From positions 1-9,115 of the forward strand of contig CANDYN010000037.1 of the NCBI GenBank assembly GCA_947424985.1: DNA of 9,115 nt, written 5' to 3'. Source of the stretch: Rickettsiales bacterium. Its GTDB lineage: Bacteria; Pseudomonadota; Alphaproteobacteria; Rickettsiales; Deianiraeaceae. The position numbers were made by a program, and so were the translations under genes. Shown piece after piece: positions 5,207-9,115 of the stretch. Below the pieces are notes generated by a model, which made no database searches, was not told the DNA's origin, and saw nothing but the letters and a program-made list of their open reading frames with translations. Numbering within the stretch: position 1 is the first letter of the stretch; every line of letters begins with the position of its first letter.

Positions 5207-6043
5207 ATGAAAAAGATCGTAATAAGCATTATTGTATATAAAGCAGATCTTGAGATTTTGATGAAAAGTCTTGAAATTTTAAGTGTGAATAAGCAAGAAA
5301 ATGATTTAAAGTTTATTGTAATTGATAACAATAATGGAGCTCAGATTGAAAGACTAAAATCCCAAATTGAAACAAGGTTTAGCAAAGAATTTTCATCAAG
5401 GTTTAGTTATATTTCTTCTCCAAATTTGGGTTATGGAAAGGGACATAATTTTGTTTTTGACAGTACAAAGTCTGAAGAGTTTGATTATTTTTTATGTGTA
5501 AATCCAGATGGGATTTTTCATCCGGATTGTATTAATAATCTTGTTTCTTTTGCAAAAGACAAAGAGGGGGTATTTGAAGCTATACAGCATCCGGTTGAAC
5601 ATCCAAAGGTTTATGACAAAAAAACATGGGAAACAAATTGGTGTTCGGGTGCTTGTATTATGTTTTCCAAGGAGTTGTTTAGTAAATTAGATGGATTTGA
5701 TAAAGATTTGTTTATGTATTGTGAAGATGTTGATATTTCGTGGCGTGCTAGAAAAATTGGATATAGGTGTTATACTGTTGCTAATGCAAAATTTTCACAC
5801 TATGTTGACACAAGTGAGCGTGATTTAACTTTTATGAAAACGCAAATGCTGACTTCCGGACTTATTTTAGCAATAAAGTATAATGCACCGGTTTTTGCAA
5901 AAATTTGTAAATTTAGATTAAAAAAATATCTATTAAAACAAGACATTGATAATATTTCAAAAAATATTATAAAATATACGGAAAACTATAAAAATATTGT
6001 AACATTTAGGCATTTATTTTATTTTTCTTCTGTAAGATGGTAG
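5207..6043 (+). CDS. Family 2 glycosyltransferase (rhamnosyltransferase-like)
   Basis: This 278-residue GT-A fold enzyme probably adds a nucleotide-activated sugar to a lipid-linked glycan at the inner face of the inner membrane. It begins with the usual first strand (KKIVISIIVYKADLE), then IVIDNNN (37-43), NLGYGKGHN (73-81) and NPDG (99-102), where the Asp-containing motif binds the metal and nucleotide sugar. CSGACIMFSKELFSKLDGFDKDLFMYCEDVDISWR (146-180) contains the catalytic-base region ED at 173-174. This layout is that of WbbL-type GT2 enzymes, many of which are rhamnosyltransferases, but the donor sugar cannot be told from sequence. No membrane segment is evident. The ATG at 5207 follows a T-run (TTGTTTTT) instead of a Shine-Dalgarno sequence. 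The last seven bases overlap the next gene, so translation of the two is probably coupled. Confidence 0.92.
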   Translation: MKKIVISIIVYKADLEILMKSLEILSVNKQENDLKFIVIDNNNGAQIERLKSQIETRFSKEFSSRFSYISSPNLGYGKGHNFVFDSTKSEEFDYFLCVNPDGIFHPDCINNLVSFAKDKEGVFEAIQHPVEHPKVYDKKTWETNWCSGACIMFSKELFSKLDGFDKDLFMYCEDVDISWRARKIGYRCYTVANAKFSHYVDTSERDLTFMKTQMLTSGLILAIKYNAPVFAKICKFRLKKYLLKQDIDNISKNIIKYTENYKNIVTFRHLFYFSSVRW

Positions 6044-7035
6044 AGAGAAAAGTGTCAATAGTAATGAGAACTATTGGAAAGAGCGATATTGATAATGCTA
6101 TTTTTAGTGTATATTGCAATTTGTATAGAGAAAAGGAAATAATTGTTGTGTATCAAGGTGAGGATTTATCTTTTGTTGATTATATTGAAAAATGTTTCAA
6201 AAGATATCCGGGTCTTGAATATAAAATAATTCACAATCAAGATATATCTTCTGATCAAAGAGCAAAGAATTTAAATTTAGGGCTTAAGGAGGCAACTGGA
6301 CGATATATTTGCTTTTTGGACGATGATGACGAACTCTGTCCAAATCATTTACAAGATTTAATTTTAGCTGTAAAAGAAAGCGGTAAAGTTTGGGCAGTTG
6401 GGCAATATTGTGTAAAATTGATTGATGATAATTATACCCAAAAAATAAAAACCATAAAAAAAATAAATAATGCTTTTTTGGAGCTTTTTTATTTTCAAAA
6501 TATTATTCCAATTCATGCTTATGTTTTTGATAGATTGGCATTAAAAAGTTTAAATATAGAACCAAAATTTGACGAAAAAATAGCTATTTTGGAAGATTAT
6601 CTTTTTATTTTACAAACATTTATAAAAAACAATTTGACACCAAGAGTTATAAAAAAACCGGTTGCAAATTATATTATGATCAAAAATAAGACTTATGGGT
6701 TTAGGGTTAGAATGATTTTGAAATCACAAAGTCAATATTTAATAGATTTAGCAAAGAAGAATCTTTATACCTATGAATATATTTATAAACATATAAACGG
6801 GATGTTAAAAAAAAGAAAAATTATTGAATTATTTTTAATAGTTGCTTGGAAAACAAGAATAATGATTGTTAAGAGGATTTCAGAGGGTAAAATAAAGTTT
6901 GATGTTTCTATGGCAAAAACTTTGATTTATCTTGTTTATTCTGTGAACAAAGTTATTATTTTAAAAATATCAAGTGTTTTTATAAGGCTTTATCCTCAGA
7001 TTTTAGGTAAGTGCGGATTTAAAATTTTTACATAA
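6037..7035 (+). CDS. Family 2 glycosyltransferase
   Basis: This 332-residue GT2 enzyme differs from its neighbour and likely makes the next linkage of the same glycan. The first strand is KVSIVMRTIGK. RAKNLNLGLKEATGRYICFLDDDDEL (75-100) is the strongest signature: the DDDD stretch at 95-98 gives the metal-binding DxD. ILEDYLFI holds the ED (186-187) expected at the acceptor site. About 140 residues follow that are basic and partly hydrophobic (IELFLIVAWKTRIMIVKRI, then a hydrophobic ending) and may form an amphipathic membrane contact. The ATG at 6037 overlaps the end of the previous gene by seven bases (6037-6043). The 84 bases after it hold a separate promoter-like sequence for ssb. Donor and acceptor are unknown. 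Confidence 0.92.
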   Translation: MVERKVSIVMRTIGKSDIDNAIFSVYCNLYREKEIIVVYQGEDLSFVDYIEKCFKRYPGLEYKIIHNQDISSDQRAKNLNLGLKEATGRYICFLDDDDELCPNHLQDLILAVKESGKVWAVGQYCVKLIDDNYTQKIKTIKKINNAFLELFYFQNIIPIHAYVFDRLALKSLNIEPKFDEKIAILEDYLFILQTFIKNNLTPRVIKKPVANYIMIKNKTYGFRVRMILKSQSQYLIDLAKKNLYTYEYIYKHINGMLKKRKIIELFLIVAWKTRIMIVKRISEGKIKFDVSMAKTLIYLVYSVNKVIILKISSVFIRLYPQILGKCGFKIFT

Positions 7036-7067
7036 AAATTGTTTTAAAGCAAGTTATAATTTTATAT

Positions 7068-7095
7068 TTGACTTTAATAATTTGATTCCTAAACT
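7068..7095 (+). promoter_or_regulatory. Predicted sigma70-type promoter of ssb
   Basis: TTGACT (7068-7073, five of six) is followed after 16 bp by TAAACT (7090-7095, four of six), 24 bases before the ssb start. An own promoter would let ssb be expressed apart from the glycosyltransferase genes. Confidence 0.4.
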
Positions 7096-7119
7096 TGTTA
7101 CGGAATTGTTTATTTTTCT

Positions 7120-7587
7120 ATGCTAAATAAAGTTACTTTAATTGGAAATGTTGGATCTGAACCGACGGTTAGGGTTATGCAAAGTGGAGGGAAGGTTGCA
7201 AATATTTCTCTTGCAACGAGTGAAAGCTGGAAAGATAAAAATGGGGAAAGACAGGAGTCAACTGAGTGGCATAAGGTTGTCGTATATGGTGATAAACTTA
7301 TAGACGTAATTGAAAAATATGTAAAGAAGGGATCGAAACTTTATGTTGAGGGAGCTATCAAGTCAGGAAAATATACGGATTCGACTGGTGTTGAAAGGAA
7401 AACTTATGAAATTGTTATTCAGGGTTTTGGATCTACGATTAAAATTCTTGATTCAAGAAACGATTCATCCGGTGGTTCTTTTTCAAAAAGCGAAGATAGT
7501 GATAGAATAGATAGCGGTTCGTCAAACAGTAAGTCAAACGATAGGATTGATTCATCTGTTTCGATTGACGATGATATTCCTTTTTAG
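7120..7587 (+). CDS. ssb: Single-stranded DNA-binding protein SSB
   Basis: This protein coats single-stranded DNA during replication, repair and recombination and recruits partner proteins. It has 155 residues, a normal bacterial length. The OB-fold covers about 1-111, with the hallmark start MLNKVTLIGNVGSEPTVR, TEWHKVVVYG (48-57, including the DNA-stacking Trp 50) and YVKKGSKLYVEGAIKSGKYTD (67-87). A Gly/Ser/Asp/Lys linker (about 112-147) with two DRIDS units (128-132 and 141-145) leads to the acidic tip DDDIPF (150-155), which binds partner proteins. All critical parts are present, so it looks functional, not degenerate. The ATG at 7120 follows TTTATTTTTCT with no Shine-Dalgarno sequence. 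Its place between glycosyltransferases and a polysaccharide exporter is odd. In many alphaproteobacteria ssb lies near uvrA or gyrA (from memory). Whether this is the sole chromosomal ssb cannot be judged from the window. Confidence 0.95.
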   Translation: MLNKVTLIGNVGSEPTVRVMQSGGKVANISLATSESWKDKNGERQESTEWHKVVVYGDKLIDVIEKYVKKGSKLYVEGAIKSGKYTDSTGVERKTYEIVIQGFGSTIKILDSRNDSSGGSFSKSEDSDRIDSGSSNSKSNDRIDSSVSIDDDIPF

Positions 7588-7610
7588 AAATTGAGTTGTG
7601 TTTAAGTAGC

Positions 7611-7627
7611 AAGAAAGATTTTTTCTT
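7611..7627 (+). terminator. Weak A/T hairpin after ssb
   Basis: AAGAAA (7611-7616) pairs with TTTCTT (7622-7627) across five bases, 23 bases after the ssb stop. The stem has one G-C pair, so it is a poor terminator; transcription probably reads on into the exporter genes at least in part. Confidence 0.2.
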
Positions 7628-7671
7628 ATCAACCTTAATTTATAGCTGTTATAAAATTATTTTTTTAGATC

Positions 7672-8400
7672 TTGAGTTCCAATATTTTACTTGAAAATGT
7701 TTTTGTTGATGGGGTTAACCCGAGTGCAAAAAAATCAAGTATAAAGTCTATTTTTTTGGGTTTTGATAAAAGTATAAAAAGCAAAAAAATAAGCATCTTA
7801 AGGAATATAAATTTACATGTAAAACAAGGAGAAAGAATTGGAATTTTAGGAAAAAACGGAGCAGGGAAGACGTCTCTTGCAAAAACTATTTTGCAAACCT
7901 ATCCGATTTCAAGTGGAAAAATTTCTGTTCAGGGGAGTTTTTTACCTGTTATAGATCTTGGTGCCGGGCTTAATGCCAATCTTTCAGGAAGATATAACAT
8001 AAAACTTTTGTTTTTATATAGCGGAGTTTTGGATCAATATAATAAAGATATTGAAGAAAAAATTATTGAATTTTCCGGAATTGATAAAGAAAAACTTGAT
8101 ATACCCATAAAGCTTTATTCAATGGGAATGCGTGCGAGATTAATTTTTTCGACAACAATGTTTCAGCATGGAAATATATTAATTATGGATGAAGCTTTTG
8201 CAACTGGAGATAAGGATTTTATTAAAAAGTGCTATGAGTATATGTTAAAAAAATGGCAAGATGTTGATATAGGGATTACAATAAGTCATAATCTTGAGGA
8301 AATTAGAAAGCTTTGTGATTATTGCTATGTTTTAAACAAAGGGGAGATTGTGAATCAGGGAAAAACGGATGCAATGATAGAATTTTATGAATCTTGTTAG
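7672..8400 (+). CDS. ABC-2 polysaccharide exporter ATP-binding protein (Wzt/KpsT-like)
   Basis: This is the ATPase that drives export of a finished glycan across the inner membrane with the permease encoded next. Of 242 residues: Walker A GKNGAGKTS (60-68), the Q-loop region with LGAGL (96-100) and NLSGRYNI (103-110) characteristic of the Wzt/KpsT/TagH group, signature YSMGMRARL (149-157), Walker B ILIMDEAF (169-176), D-loop ATGD (177-180) and switch His 206 (ISHN). The loop PSAKKSSIKSIFLGFDKSIKSKK before the first core strand is also typical. It lacks the C-terminal carbohydrate-binding domain of some Wzt proteins, so export probably does not depend on a terminal modification read by this subunit. 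The start is TTG 7672: a stop codon (TAG) lies two codons upstream, and no ATG precedes Walker A. The permease gene begins three bases after the stop. Confidence 0.93.
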   Translation: MSSNILLENVFVDGVNPSAKKSSIKSIFLGFDKSIKSKKISILRNINLHVKQGERIGILGKNGAGKTSLAKTILQTYPISSGKISVQGSFLPVIDLGAGLNANLSGRYNIKLLFLYSGVLDQYNKDIEEKIIEFSGIDKEKLDIPIKLYSMGMRARLIFSTTMFQHGNILIMDEAFATGDKDFIKKCYEYMLKKWQDVDIGITISHNLEEIRKLCDYCYVLNKGEIVNQGKTDAMIEFYESC

Positions 8401-8403
8401 AAT

Positions 8404-9115
8404 ATGACCTTAGGAAGTATTAGAAATACAGTGCTTAATATGCAATATTGGGATAAGGTTATTATCTTATGTAGTGCAAAAATAGCTTCTTTATATGGAC
8501 TTACTAAAGCCGGAAAATTTTGGATTGCAGCAAAGCCTTTGGTTCAGGTAACTTTTATTGGGTTTGTTTTTGGAAAAGTTATAAAAATAGAGCAAGAAAA
8601 TTATCTAGCTTTTATCATGTATAACTTACTTTTATTGAATTTTATTTCGACTTCATTAACGGGATCAATTACTTCAATATTTGAACAATCCAGTGTTATT
8701 TCAAGATTTAATATTAATAAAACTCTTTTTCCAATAGTTGTTGTTGGGACAAATCTTTATATATATTGTATATCAATTGTTTCATGCGGAATTCTCGTTG
8801 CTTTGCTTTCAAATTTACCACTTCACTTTAATATGATATTTGCACCACTTTATTTTGGCTATATAGTTGTTACAATGTTTATAATTTGTTCAACTTTGTC
8901 GATTTTATATCCTTATTTTAAGGATATTTCGTATATCATAGAAAATGGAATTATGATTGGAATGTGGGTTACACCGATCTTTTATCCGATGTCAACAATG
9001 CCGGAAATTATGCAGAAACTTTCATATTTTAATCCGTTTTTTCTTTTGATAGTTCCATTTAACCAGATTATGCATTCGGGTATTTTACCAGATTTAAAAA
9101 CTCATATTGCAATGA
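8404..9115 (+). CDS. ABC-2 polysaccharide exporter permease (Wzm/KpsM-like), 3' end outside window
   Basis: This is the membrane subunit that forms the channel for the glycan, partner of the ATPase three bases upstream. From ATG 8404 the frame is open for 237 codons to the window edge. Families of this kind have about 260-280 residues, so nearly all is present. The protein starts with a short cytoplasmic helix (SIRNTVLNMQYWDKV) followed by hydrophobic segments at about 41-58, 67-90, 108-136 and 145-168. The conserved late region is YFKDISYIIENGIMIGMWVTPIFYP (171-195), then the LSYFNPFFLLIVPFNQIMHSG pattern (206-226); the D/E-x-P-x-FYP-type block and NP are hallmarks of Wzm/KpsM/TagG permeases. 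No frameshift or stop is seen. Further glycan genes probably follow downstream. Confidence 0.9.
   Translation, partial: MTLGSIRNTVLNMQYWDKVIILCSAKIASLYGLTKAGKFWIAAKPLVQVTFIGFVFGKVIKIEQENYLAFIMYNLLLLNFISTSLTGSITSIFEQSSVISRFNINKTLFPIVVVGTNLYIYCISIVSCGILVALLSNLPLHFNMIFAPLYFGYIVVTMFIICSTLSILYPYFKDISYIIENGIMIGMWVTPIFYPMSTMPEIMQKLSYFNPFFLLIVPFNQIMHSGILPDLKTHIAM

Noticed and set aside
5508..5690. Plus-strand 60-codon frame inside the first glycosyltransferase gene
   Set aside because: It overlaps the conserved NPDG-to-GFD core of the GT2 enzyme in another frame.
1..9115. Recoded stop codons (TGA as Gly or Trp), given the AT-rich composition
   Set aside because: TGA ends the Bro-N gene and the 3306-3818 gene at sensible places, TGG encodes the conserved tryptophans, and no conserved domain is interrupted by an in-frame stop.

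Overview
The window is AT-rich DNA (roughly 30% G+C by eye, not computed) using the standard code: TGA, TAG and TAA all end genes. LptB shows a Gram-negative cell with lipopolysaccharide export. The SSB (end of its OB-fold reading QGFGSTIKILDSR, tip DDDIPF) and LptB look most like alphaproteobacterial versions to me. An AT-rich, perhaps host- or gut-associated alphaproteobacterium is my best guess, from memory and not from a search.

Region 1 (1-537) is the 3' part of lptB, the ATPase of the Lpt machine. Region 2 (538-2691) looks like an accessory insert placed exactly at the lptB stop codon. It holds a Bro-N/DinD-like antirepressor-type gene and a two-gene Panacea (SocA/DUF4065) antitoxin plus putative toxin operon. 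Three identical copies of a 16-bp near-palindrome, TGTTCCACGTAGAACA, cut it into two cassettes of about 1.1 kb. That 16-mer is one base away from the G+C-richer form of the chromosomal ParB site parS (TGTTCCACGTGGAACA).

Region 3 (2721-3818, minus strand) has two small genes without a known function: a basic soluble protein and a single-pass membrane-anchored charged protein, each with a plausible sigma70-type promoter. A 222-bp AT-rich spacer follows (3819-4040) with an unusual cluster of TTGACA words.

Region 4 (4041-9115) is a surface-polysaccharide locus. It has an acyltransferase-3 membrane enzyme (minus strand), two GT2 glycosyltransferases overlapping by 7 bp, then an ABC-2 polysaccharide exporter made of a Wzt/KpsT-type ATPase and a Wzm/KpsM-type permease that runs off the window. 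The likely job is to assemble, acylate and export an O-antigen- or capsule-like glycan, which LptB-driven transport could place on LPS if it is attached to lipid A-core. A complete housekeeping-type ssb gene sits between the glycosyltransferases and the exporter.

Most starts lack a Shine-Dalgarno sequence; the Panacea gene is the clear exception. No rRNA, tRNA, CRISPR array, transposase or integrase was seen.
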